Source: Oreohelix idahoensis (taxonomy: Eukaryota; Mollusca; Gastropoda; Stylommatophora; Oreohelicidae). From it: a stretch of 64,000 nucleotides of DNA. The DNA is taken from contig JAMPIV010006377.1 in assembly GCA_024509875.1 (NCBI GenBank), positions 1-64,000 of the forward strand, in the 5' to 3' direction. Both the position numbers and the translations under genes were made by a program. Positions 12,165-22,944 of the stretch are shown in pieces; positions within the stretch are counted from its first letter, which is position 1, and the number at the start of each line of letters is the position of its first letter. The notes below the pieces were generated by a model. That model had not been told where the DNA came from, did not search any database, and worked only from the letters and a program-made list of their open reading frames with translations.

Positions 12165-12917
12165 ATAATCTTCAAGGTCAATAGATTCAAATACCTGAAC
12201 CAATTAATGACATCGGATGAAAGATGCATCTCAGAAGTGAAGAGCAGAAAAGCTCAGGCAAAAACAGCATTCTATAAAATAAAGAGTATTTTATGCAACA
12301 ATTATATGTCAATGGAAGTAAGAAAGAGAGTTCTTTAGTGTTATATTGAACCAATCCTGACATATGGGAGTGAGTCATGGACAAACAGTAAACAAGTATG
12401 GAAGGCACTGAGCAGCTCTGGGAAGGTTAAGGCGGCCGCCGTGATGTTGACCACATCACCCCTAGTGTGTCGATGGTCATTAAAATATGGGCCTAACACC
12501 ATATTCCTAATATGCCTCAGTGGGCGTGTAACGGGATCCTTTACCTTATGGAAGGCACTAGAGGCCACAGATATGTGGTTTTACAGAAGAATGTTAAAAA
12601 CACCATGGGCAGCCAAAAAAATTTAATGAAGATGTCCTGAAAGAGGCCAATGCGCAAAGGAAACTTATTTCACAAGCCAGAAAGAAGCACTCCACGTTTT
12701 GAGGGCATGTTATGAGAAGAGGAAAGCTGGAATATATCGTAACAACAGGTAAAAGTGAAAGAAAAAAAGATAGAGGAAGAGAAAGAGAGCAAATACTGGA
12801 CAGTTTGACATCGTGGCATGGAAGGAGGTCAACAACAGAATTGATAAATAGTACTGGAGACAGGAAGTTGTGAAGAGGCATGATCTCCTACGCCACTAGG
12901 CACGGTACTTGAAGAAG
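12165..12917 (+). mobile_element. LINE 3' fragment (reverse transcriptase C-terminus), broken
   Basis: Pieces of the C-terminal region after the reverse transcriptase core are readable: FKYLNQLMTSDERC, then a YIEPILTYGSESWT block. After an insertion come WFYRRMLKTPWAAKK and a final GHVMRRGKLEYI region. Stops and frameshifts break it. The 3' end is acgccactaggcacggtacttgaagaagaa. This resembles the hairpin-plus-GAA end of the SINE at 8336-8674, so that SINE may borrow this LINE type's tail. The interruption at 12410-12546 is a separate insertion. Confidence 0.8.
12410..12546. mobile_element. 137-bp insertion with 13-bp target duplication
   Basis: tatggaaggcact occurs at 12397-12409 and again at 12547-12559, flanking about 137 bases that interrupt the LINE frame. 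The insert ends ggcgtgtaacgggatccttt. The length and duplication suggest a truncated SINE. The family was not identified. Confidence 0.75.
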
Positions 12918-12964
12918 AACCACAATCATCCACCGAAGCAATCGACAGACAGGTATAATATGAA

Positions 12965-13620
<656 letters not shown>

Positions 13621-13629
13621 ACTGTATAT

Positions 13630-13890
13630 CAATGAATGGTAGAGAAAATCCGCGACAAATATACCACCAGTATTGCAGCACGATCGTGCCAGTGGAGCAA
13701 GAGATGTAGAAGAAGATGCTGGAGATGGATCGGACACATAGTGAGGAAACCTTCTGATAGCAATACCTGGCAGTTTTTATTCTGGAACCCACTAGGTAAG
13801 GGAAGCAGAGGCAAACGGAAGAACATGTGGAGAAGAGAACTGGAGACAGAAATGAAAAGAACACGGAAGACATGCTGATGGCACGTGATA
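13630..13890 (+). mobile_element. LINE 3' fragment, second type
   Basis: The translation contains CWRWIGHIVRK, then a FWNPLGKGSRGKRKNMWRRELE stretch. This is the basic region near the C-terminus of endonuclease-reverse transcriptase LINEs, related to but distinct from 9866-10117. It is 5'-truncated and non-functional. Confidence 0.75.
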
Positions 13891-15025
13891 GGAGGACTTG
13901 GTATACGCCTGTTGACGGCCGGATGATCCATGGGCAGATAAGGGTAATGAATGACACCAAGGTAGGACTACTAAAAAAGCGTTCAAGAAAGCGGGTGTAG
14001 AGAAGACAATAACACACCGTTGGGGCGTTGGTGTAGCTGGCGCGTCCTTTTTAGGGCTTTATGCTAGCCGATAGATAATAACGCTGATCGGGTTAGCAGT
14101 CAACAGAGGTGACTTTTTTTTTTTTTGGATGGTAAATGCGCTCTGATATAACCAAATAGGTTGAAAGGACCTGAACTCACTATGAACAAAGACCAGATCA
14201 ACGCTCCGTGCGATTTCGAATCTCAATGTTTCGCCCGGATCTAACCTGACACCATCCAACCCAATACAAGTTTACCATCCCCGACCATATAAAGTGTCAA
14301 GTCTAAGTCAGACCACAATCGCTGATAGCCTGGAATTTGATGAGCGAGTCTTCTAGTTTTGACCTAGTTTCACTCATCCCACGCTTCGCGTTTCTCAATT
14401 TCTCTCCTCCCCAAACCTCATTCCACACCCTTCTCAACCCGCTCGTTACCCAGTCGGATCTTTAGGATTCGTGGTCTACAAGGCTCTATGTAGCTAATAT
14501 AGAAGAAAATATTTGTGTTTATTAATTGATTCCTGGAGTAAGACACGGTGCTGGAGTATATCAAACACAGACCAGAAGGTGGCAGGAACTAACTTTCTGT
14601 CGTAACCATAAAAACAATTCATTCGTCACCGTGTCTGTTAGATATCGAGCAACCCTACCATCAAATAACCAGCACACCCAGTAACCCTTAAATATGTGTC
14701 GTTCCTCACATTTATAGCTCCCCAGGGACCATATGCCCTCAATAAGAGTGTCAAACTTCCTATCATCGTTTCAAGCTCATTCCAGGTCCTCTTTAAATAA
14801 CTGTTTGGTTTGGTCTTAAGGACTATCTTCATTGCACACGGACAACGCCATCAGTGCTCCGATCTCCTCCCTTAGATCACACAAGGAGGATCTCAGCGCA
14901 GTGCACGAACTCCGTAGCACCGGCGAGAATCCCAATGTGTGTATATAATGTATAGACATCACGCATTCTATAAATATTTTTTGTGGTTCCCTAATTTTTT
15001 TTTTTTTTTAAATTTTGCCAGGGCA
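13891..15025. other. intergenic, nothing recognised
   Basis: Unique sequence with short A/T runs. A tggtgtagctggcgc stretch near 14030 looks like a lone A box. I cannot support a gene. Confidence 0.45.
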
Positions 15026-15029
15026 GCGG

Positions 15030-15287
15030 CCTGGTTAGCCGGAGTGGCTCAGAGGTATGGCGTCCGCCTCGTATTCAAGAGGTACCGGGTTCGAATCCCA
15101 GTTGAGGGATTTTAATGTATTGAAATATTTTTTTTCAGAACCAGTGGTCCTAATTACGTCATACTCCCCCCTGGTCTCATGGGTAGTGACATCGGATGCC
15201 TAGCCTTCTCGGATAAGGGCAAAAAAATAGGACGTCCCGTGTGCAAGTTGCGCACGTTAAAAATCCCACGGCAGTTGGAAATCGTAC
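15030..15287 (+). mobile_element. tRNA-derived SINE (second family)
   Basis: A tRNA-like head contains A box tggctcagaggtatgg and B box gggttcgaatccc (15037-15110), without the matching acceptor stem of a real tRNA. The body includes gtgcaagttgcgcacgttaaa (about 15241-15261) and cccacgg. This resembles conserved SINE core motifs seen in several invertebrate SINEs. Non-coding. The 3' boundary is approximate. Confidence 0.7.
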
Positions 15288-15322
15288 ATAAGTGTACAAA
15301 CGTTTAATATGTTATTTTCTTA

Positions 15323-15595
15323 ACGACCGTCCGATTGGCTAAGCAGTTACAGCGCTGGCCTTTCGACGGCAAAGTTACCGGGTTCCGGGACTGACTCATG
15401 GTAGCGTAACGCTGCAGTCTATCCAACTGTAAATGGGTATTTGACTGTTGTTCAGTTAGGGAAGGCAAAGGCAGCGAGGAAGGGAACTGGTCACCCCATC
15501 TCATAAAAAATGGAACTAGCATAGTGAAATCTCTAACACTTCACTCCCCTACCGCAACATCTGCTATGGGACTACCTTTACCTTTAAAAAAAAAT
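15323..15595 (+). mobile_element. tRNA-derived SINE, full length
   Basis: This is the best reference copy. It has an A-box region tggctaagcagttacagcgctgg, a B-box region gggttccgggac (altered), gtctatccaactgtaaatggg and cactcccctaccgc. The 3' end is actacctttacctttaaaa. At least five other copies or fragments lie in the window. Confidence 0.85.
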
Positions 15596-15884
15596 CGTTC
15601 TCAGAGCAGACCAGATGGAATGGTTAACATGACAGATTTTCCACGCAGGAGACCGGGATTCGCGCCATGCCAGGAGCCCAGCTGCGACAGACTTGGTCAG
15701 TCGGCAGTATGATACGGTTAAAGTAAAATGGAATATATCGAATATAACGCTTAATGGCCAAATGTGGAATAACTTACTTTTTTTTCTTTTTTCTGGTTTC
15801 AACTTACGACTGTGTGTGTGTGTGTGTGTGTGGGGGAGGAATACCAAGTCTATTGGTCAAAAGTGAGCATTTCGCTGACTAAGG

Positions 15885-16059
15885 CAGGTTTTCCTAATCT
15901 TTGTTGTACCATGGACCACTTTGATTGTCGAATGAAGGTTATGGACCCCTTCCTGGAAAAAAAAAATGTGCACAAAGGCATAATGATACATTTGACATTT
16001 TAAATTTCAGTTAATGAAGACGGACCCCTTAGGATCCATTCACAGGTTAAGGGACCCTG
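15885..16059. mobile_element. hAT-type MITE
   Basis: Imperfect inverted termini start caggttttcctaat and end aggttaagggaccctg. They are flanked by 8-base target copies, gactaagg (15877-15884) and gagtaagg (16060-16067), with one mismatch. Eight-base duplications and CAG-type ends are typical of hAT elements. It has no coding capacity. Confidence 0.7.
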
Positions 16060-16073
16060 GAGTAAGGGTTAAT

Positions 16074-16345
16074 TTTTTTTTTCCTTAACCAGCGGCACTT
16101 GGGCTTTCAGCCCTTCGGCCCAATGGACATGCCATTGCGAGGCTGGGGAGCCTGTGGACTTTCCTTCCAACCCGGTCAGGAGTTTCGCTCCTTCCCATCC
16201 ACAGAGGGTTTATCTCAGGAGCCGTTCATGTTATTCAGTCAAAATCCCGGCCGATGACACTGCTTCAAATGCCCTCGCCCGGGCTTGAACCTTGAACACC
16301 TGATCGCCAGCGCAATGTGGTAACCATTACACCAGCGCGGCTCCC
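16074..16345 (-). mobile_element. tRNA-derived SINE (third family) with target duplication
   Basis: gagtaagggttaat occurs at 16060-16073 and 16346-16359. On the minus strand the head has A box tggtgtaatggttacc and B box ggttcaagccc, and the element ends in poly-A (T run at 16071-16080). It landed on the right edge of the hAT MITE. Confidence 0.88.
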
Positions 16346-16489
16346 GAGTAAGGGTTAATAAAAACGTGCATTCGTGCGTACTAAAAAAAAACTATCATAA
16401 CGATCGATTCTAATTTGTTATTTATTTTTAAGACCAATACCTTTTCCGTGCTCTGACCCACACCACCCTCATATTAACAGCGTGCTTTA

Positions 16490-16547
16490 CCCCATACATG
16501 CAAATTGACCGTCATTTTCCGTTGTGCACCATTTGGAGTATACCCCA
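16490..16547 (+). repeat. single dispersed unit of the 53-bp repeat
   Basis: It starts cccatacatgcaaattgacc and matches the unit of the tandem array at 20698-20906. Confidence 0.85.
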
Positions 16548-17630
16548 TTGTAGCGAAGTGTTTTGAGGAGATAGGACAGCTTGAATGGAATGGAAGAATA
16601 AAGATAATAATGTCTTATTAATAGCTTCCGAGTTTGAAGAAACTGCCTCTCCTCCGGAAATAGTGTACTAGAAATTTACTTAAAAGAGAATTCTGGTACC
16701 TAAACAGGATATTTTCTGGACGATAAATTCTTCCTCAGGAATCCTACAAAAGGACTGTGTAAAGCACATAAGGTTGAGAAAGAGATTTGGTGTCCAGCCA
16801 CAATTAAAATATCCCGACCCAATAGAAGTTAATTGAATTATGGCTGAGCCCCCAGGGTGTAGATTTATATTTAAAACAAAATACAACCCAAATAAAGTTA
16901 ACAAGAAAAATAACAACAGACTCTGTTATGTAAAGTTGAATAAAAGGTATAGAATCTTACATTTCTTATTATACATATAAATATGAAGAAAAGTTTAGCT
17001 CTACTGTTTATTAAAAAAAAAACAACTAGTTTGGTCATCACTTGGACCAGAGATCTTTTCTATGGTAGTGTTGCTGGTAGGTGTTAATACTCATCTCCTC
17101 AAGGACTGTAGTAGCTGCAGAGATGATTTGTGTTCGGACTCTCTTGGTTTTGTATGCTCCAGCACTTTGGTCTCATAAACAGTTCTATGGGTTCAGAGGG
17201 TGTCAGAGTTTGCTTCCCTGGACTCAGTGCACATCACAGATAAGGATGGGGTAAGTCACCTCTGCTGAAGACCTCTTCTGCTTATGGGATGTGTGGTATG
17301 GTTACTGGGTGATAGGATAAGGTTGGGTATGATAACACTGACAAACAACATTTTTCTTTCTTATATAAGAATAAGTGTTCTTAGGTCAGTTTCTTGCGCT
17401 GATTTCAAATCTGAAATCCGTTTATCTCTATCACGTCGGGTTCTTAAGATATTTGTGAATAAATATATTTTTGGGAAATCGTTATTTGCTCCGTTTAATT
17501 TTTACTATATAACTTATTAAAAATTAATAAAAAGCAACATAATTCTACTTTTTATACTGCTAAAAGATGCATGACATATGTTACGCGATTTTTCAAATAG
17601 TTACTGTATTTTGAAATAATTCTGAGCAAA
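16548..17630. other. intergenic, nothing recognised
   Basis: AT-rich unique sequence. No domain-bearing frame and no clear repeat. Terminal repeats for the decayed gene downstream were searched for and not found. Confidence 0.45.
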
Positions 17631-17632
17631 AT

Positions 17633-18900
17633 ATGGCTTCTAGAAGTTGTAGAAATTCGGCTGATCTGTTCTGTTACGTGTGCGGATATTTTACCGATCG
17701 TGTTGACCAGAAAAACTTTACACCATTACTAAAGAAAGCATATGAACTTTATTTCGATTCGAAAGTTGATGATGCAAATAAATCTTGGAAGCCAAATGCA
17801 GTTTGTTCGATACATTGGCAGGTTGGTTACGAAAATCGCCGAAGCATAAGTCGATGCCTTTTGGAGTGCCAGTAATATGGCGTGAACATACAAATCGCAC
17901 TACTGATTGTTACTTCTGCTTGACAAATATCCATGGTTTCACTTTTAAAACTAGAAAGTCTGTGGTTTATCCAAATATTGAATCGGTTTCGAAACCAGTG
18001 CCTCATGATCCAATCACGTGTCTGATCCAAGTACCACCAGAACAATATCCGCTGGACGTGAATGAACCATCAGAAAGTGATAGTTTACCTGCTTTAGAAA
18101 CTAATTCTTACTCAGATTACATACCGTTGAATGATGGTGTTTACTTAATTAACCATTCAGAACTTTCAGATCTAATACGTGATCTCGCTCTTACCAAAGG
18201 ACACGCGGAATTACTCGGTTCGCGACTCAGAGAACTTGTTCAATACTTTGAGATGGATGATGACATTTGCTATTGCAAAGATGTAAAAGGTCATGAGCAC
18301 ATAGTCAACGAATGGCGATTTTTCATCGATTCTTCCAAGACTAGTCTAAAAGCCGTGTTATTGCATAACAGAAATTTATTTTCATCAATTCCAGTCGCCT
18401 ACTCTGTTCATATGAAAGAAACTTATGACAATATGGCTATACGTTTGAAAAAAATAAAGTACAATGACTACCAATGGCGGATTTGTGGAGACCTAAAGGT
18501 CATTGCAATTCTCACGGGCATGCAGACTGGGTATACTAAATTTGGTTGCTTCCGATGTGAATGGGACAGCCGCAACAGACAGGAACATTATGCAAGAAAG
18601 GTGTGGCCTATCCGGGATCGTATGCAGCTCGGGCATAAAAATGTAATACACGAGCCATTAGTTAACAAAGACAGCTTCATTTTACCACTGTTACATATAA
18701 AGTTGGGGCTCATGATAAAAAGAGCAAAGCTTTCACTTATCTTCGAGAGAATTATCACGGTGGAGTGTGACCATGCTTGCCGATTATTGTTGGATGCTTC
18801 ATCGCGATGTATCACATGCGATTCACCGACGAAAGTCGACTGCAAAGAAATTCAAGCCTACATAACTGTTATACTTATTGTACGAATGATGTTGTAATAC
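17633..18900 (+). pseudogene. decayed gene of an uncharacterised, probably dispersed family
   Basis: The first ATG begins MASRSCRNSADLFCYVCGYF. A short N-terminal part has a CxxC pair. A small indel near 17810-17825 shifts the frame into the long 17785-18897 frame. That frame has further CxxC pairs (CYFC, CFRC) and the blocks KSMPFGVPVIWRE, EWRFFIDSSKTSLKAVLLHN and PLLHIKLGLM. After HIKLGLM the frame breaks. In a different frame, 18768-18850 reads MLADYCWMLHRD, which I recall as the C-terminus of the same family. So about 150-200 internal residues are deleted. From memory, similar uncharacterised multi-copy proteins occur in arthropods and cnidarians. The function is unknown. It may be a mobile-element protein, but I see no terminal repeats. 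Confidence 0.75.
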
Positions 18901-19117
18901 TGTATGCGTTGTTAAAAAACCTCAATTGCGTATTTCTAGAGATCCCGACCTGATAGAGAAAAACGGTTTGCAGATTTAAAAACAGCGCATTAAAATTGAC
19001 CAGAAATACATAGAAATGTTAGAGAAAGAAAAAAAAAGTTTTTTTTTGTTAGTCAGTGTAACCTATTTGATAGGGTATGGTGGGTAAGGGTAATCTTTGG
19101 TACCATGGACTTGTACC

Positions 19118-19207
19118 CTGGACCTGGTTTAGGTATCTGGTAACCGCAACCTGGTTTAGTACTGTGTAACCGCAACCTGGATTTGTACTTTGTAACCACA
19201 ACCTGGG
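19118..19207. repeat. 26-bp tandem repeat, about 3.5 units
   Basis: aaccgcaacctgg recurs at 19142 and 19168 and as aaccacaacctgg at 19194, a period of 26. Confidence 0.8.
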
Positions 19208-19424
19208 TGGACTGGAAACAATTTAAATCCCATTAGTGGTTTCAAGAGCAATCATCTCCCAAGTCTGATGGCCGGTAAGCGTCCATCAGAAAGTAAATTA
19301 ACACAATGATAACTATCCTTCAGTTACAATGAGTGATCTATTATTTATGAAATACTCCTTCTTAACTGACATTATAGCATATCTTGAGTTCTCAGTCTCT
19401 ATCTGGCTGTCTGCTTATTTACAG

Positions 19425-19745
19425 CAGTGGTTTTCCCCATGTGGGCAATGAGTTTCACAAACTGTGAGGTAGGGGCTAGGGTCATCAAATGGTTGAGAAC
19501 CACTGGTTCACCTCGTGCCCATAGAGCAGTATTTTAATTCTGGGGTCACTGTCAACAATGGTTTGAGAACCACCGGGTAATAGTTTCCTTTGCTGCTTTA
19601 ACTTGGTGGGGTGTCATTGCTGCCAAGGTCTGAGAACCAATGATTTACATTCTTGGTTACTCGAGCAGTAAATCATTTGGAGGGTAGTCATGGTCTCAAG
19701 GCTTGAGAACTGCTGACTTACATTTTGTCAGTCAAGTGGTAAATT
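19425..19745. repeat. degenerate repeat of about 70 bp
   Basis: A tgagaacca motif recurs near 19495, 19565, 19632 and 19704, each followed by loosely similar sequence. The motif resembles hAT-type termini (gttgagaaccactgg), so it may be a decayed MITE array. Confidence 0.5.
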
Positions 19746-20690
19746 CATTAAATAGCTAAATAATTGCAAGCATTCTTAAAGTCCTGGTTCCTGTAGCAAA
19801 TAACATTCATAAACTGATAATAAAATAGTTCTTCAATCATCAAACATGGTATGTGCATAAGATTGCATTAAATACATATAAAGAACATTCCATGATGCAA
19901 AAATTAATGTCCCATATTTCAGAAAGGGGAAAGAAGTGATTGAGAACACTTGTATCAAGTTTGTAGTCTTGACAGAGAACACTGAAGCCTCATAAGAAAT
20001 AGAAAATAGAAGCACCACTAAGACACTTCTGTTTTGCTTGGATCAATATGCAAATCTCAAAGTAACCACAATAATATACATCAATTATTTTAACCCTGTC
20101 TTATTTCTGCCAGGCTGTGAGATAAATTTTAGATCAGGAGTTAATTAGGTTTAGGACCTTAGCAAACTCATACATTAGTTTGAGTGATCTGTAAAGATGC
20201 AAATAACAGTTTTTGTCACTGAAAATGGAAATGCATTTAAACTTTAACAAAACGTTACTGCAATAGCAAGCTTTTGATAAACATATGATTATTCATGTTA
20301 TAAAATCAGCAGTATTAGTTAGATCTACTTACTTCGCTCAACTGAATTCACTAGGAATATTTTGCAACAGTAATGCGCACTCTAGGGCCCATAGATTCCC
20401 TCTCCTTCGAATGATGGTTAGCGTTCTAATGCTTAAAATTCCCTCCCAAAATTCCTGCTGTATTTTTAGGTCAACTTCCGGACGTAGCACTGTGTTTTTC
20501 ACCTTCGTGTTTTTTCACCTTCGACTTTCGCTGGCTAAGGAATAATTTATTACCATTGGCCATGTGAATCCGCTAGCAAATAGTGAAATCTAAGACTAGA
20601 GAGAGACTTTTGGTTTCTTGTCAAATGATAGGAGAAATTTGTAGAGAGAAAAAAATAATAGACAGAAGAAAAAGTCGGGGAGAGTCGTTT
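19746..20690. other. intergenic, nothing recognised
   Basis: AT-rich. No supported gene or repeat. Confidence 0.45.
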
Positions 20691-20697
20691 CACGACA

Positions 20698-20906
20698 CCC
20701 ATACATGCACATTGACCGTCATTGTCCGTTGCGCACCATTTGGAGCATACCCTATACATGCACATTGACCGTCATTTTCCGTTGTGCACCATTTGGAGTA
20801 TACCCCATACATGCACATTGACCGTCATTTTCCATTGCGCACCATTTGGAGTATACCCCATACATGCACATTGACCGTCATTTTCCGTTGCGCACCATTT
20901 GGAGCT
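20698..20906. repeat. 53-bp tandem array, four units
   Basis: atacatgcacattgaccgtc begins at 20701, 20754, 20807 and 20860, so the period is exactly 53. Units differ at a few bases. A lone unit lies at 16490-16547, about 4.2 kb away. Confidence 0.95.
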
Positions 20907-21155
20907 TGGAACCATAACTGTGTAGCTGGTCCCCTTGCAGGAAGCCTGCGTCAAGCATTCATGTGCTTATGTATGTGGTGGTTTCTGTAGCAATTCCTTT
21001 AATATGGTGAGAATGCCACCCCCAATGCACAGTCTTAAATTAGTGGCCTGGTATGACATACTTGAGGCTGAAGTAGCCCTATTCTTTATGTGTCTCTCCC
21101 TCCCCCTCCCCCCCCCCCCCCCCCACCCTGAAACTACACCAGCGATGAATAGGTA

Positions 21156-21550
21156 CAGGTACACCTCGGAGATATTGCGGGTTCGGGTCCAGACCACCGC
21201 AGTAAAGCGAATATCGCAATAAAGCGGGTCATACCCATTTTGTTGTTGTTGCGTCCCAGTGCATATAAAAGCCTAAAATCATGTTTACACTATGTCTATT
21301 AAGTGCGCAATAGCGCTAGGTTTAAAAAAAAACCAGTGTATTGTAAAATTAAAAATACTTTATTGCTAAAAAAAAATGCTAATCCTCATTATCAGAGCCA
21401 TCAGCGAATCGTAATTTTTTGCTGGTGGAGAGCCAAAATCTATCGGAAGAAGGCAAATTCTAAAAAGAAACCATGAATAATTTGAAGAAAAAAAGCGCAA
21501 TATCTGCGAAGCGAAATATCTGCAAAGCGCATTAAAGCGAGGTATACCTG
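21156..21550. mobile_element. Tigger1-like (pogo superfamily) MITE
   Basis: Flanking TA at 21154-21155 and 21551-21552. The termini are caggtacacctcgg and ggtatacctg. The inner sequence (aagcgaatatcgcaataaag, cagtgcatataaaag, aaaatactttattgctaaaa, tttttgctggtggag) matches, from memory, the subterminal sequence of mammalian Tigger1 over about 300 bases. The transposase region is deleted, so it depends on a full-length relative. Confidence 0.85.
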
Positions 21551-21552
21551 TA

Positions 21553-22207
21553 TTGTTCTGCCTTACTGCATGATAACGATTCATATGGCATCATGCACTC
21601 ATTGAATCAATTGCTATGCCTATGTTACCAGGTGTAGGTAGGTGTCGTGTATGATTTATCAGATAGGTAATAGATGTGTATAGCCCTGTCTGAGCAGAGG
21701 TGATAGTGATGACAATGTGAAAGTAAGGGGTAAGATATAGTTTTATCACGAGGTGATCGTGTAAGAGAAAGGACAGTCTCTGGATAGAATAATTTATCTA
21801 ATCCAGCCTATCTGGACGACGATATTTAAATCAGACGCACTTTCTCTCCTTGTACGAAAATACAAGTTACACTGCACTCACATGCACACAATTCTGCCAG
21901 ACAAATACGCACGAACGTGAAAACAAACTATGGGTAACATATAATGAATAGGGGTTGACCGACACGATAACTAAAGGTTTAATAAAGTTTATTATCAATA
22001 GAAAATTACAACATAAATCATATGCATTAAGAGATCATGGTTTACAGACAAAAATGAAAATTAATCAAATAGGTTCTCCGCTTTGATAAAGGAAAAGACA
22101 GGACGATCCCAACAGAGGTTAATTAACCCAAAAGATCAAAGGTTAACAATAAGTTATGAAATAGTCAGTACGGGAAAAGAATAGGTTCCTAATGTAAACT
22201 ATCCCGT
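21553..22207. other. intergenic, nothing recognised
   Basis: AT-rich sequence leading up to the nested LTR complex. No gene seen. Confidence 0.45.
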
Positions 22208-22247
22208 TGTAGTGAATTTCTAATACAATAGCTAAATTAATATATAA
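22208..22247 (+). mobile_element. start of split solo LTR (outermost level of nest)
   Basis: tgtagtgaatttctaata aligns with the start of the Gmr1-type LTR at 24092. It is preceded by cccgt (22203-22207). The remainder of this LTR is at 34941-37199, followed by the same cccgt. Confidence 0.85.
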
Positions 22248-22908
22248 TGTGGTAGGGTGGGCGAGATGATGATGATGATGATGTATTGTGATGTGTGATC
22301 ACTCTCTTTTCTATTCGCACCGACCCGAACAACAATAAAACTCTTGATTCTAGAGACAGGGGCTATATTTATTTTTATAACCCATTCAGTGACAAAGCAA
22401 ACATTAAATGAATAAACCAAGGAACATAACACCAAACAAAACAAACACCCAACAGTGCCCGATGCTAATAGCTTACGTGCTCTGGTCCATCTGCTACCTT
22501 CACTGGTCGCCTCGCCTCGTTTGTTCTCTCGGCTGGGCTAATACTAGGAAAGCTCGCTGCTGGCTACCGCACGCTTTTTATAGACTGCTAAGCCTAAACA
22601 CTCACTTACTCCGCTCGCGCCGTAATCGCGCTACTTAAATAACACTCGCGATTATCGCTTAGGAATAGCGAAAACACAAATAAAACTTACAGCTATTTAA
22701 TATAACACACGAATCTCAAATATAACTCACAACTATACACCACAATTAATATTTAGGCGTTATTGTGGCCTAATTAATATATTTTCTATCTCGTTAGAAT
22801 TTTCACATCCCAGCATGCTTCGCGCACAACGAAAATATGTGGGGGACAAACATGCCTTGAACTGAAGTGGGGGTGGGGCCTCAGGGGCGTCTTCCCGGGC
22901 CCATCACA
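22248..22908 (-). repeat. 3' LTR of the Gag-LIN28 element
   Basis: A 661-bp repeat shared with 33657-34298 and 34364-34940. On the minus strand it begins TGTGATGGGCCCGGG and ends CCCTACCACA (TG...CA ends). The ATAA just left of it matches the ATAA after 34940. It contains a (GATGAT)n run. Confidence 0.93.
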
Positions 22909-22921
22909 TATCTCCCTCCTG
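22909..22921 (-). other. polypurine tract of the Gag-LIN28 element
   Basis: The minus strand reads tcaggagggagata directly against the 3' LTR start. It is the expected primer site for plus-strand DNA synthesis. Confidence 0.75.
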
Positions 22922-22944
22922 ATTTTGTTGTCGTCCCGACAACA

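Noticed and set aside
15037..15110. Possible real tRNA gene with good A and B boxes
   Set aside because: There is no complementary acceptor stem at the 3' side and the sequence runs into a SINE body. Treated as a SINE head.
20698..20906. CRISPR-like array
   Set aside because: Units are contiguous 53-bp repeats with no unique spacers, in an animal-type repeat landscape.
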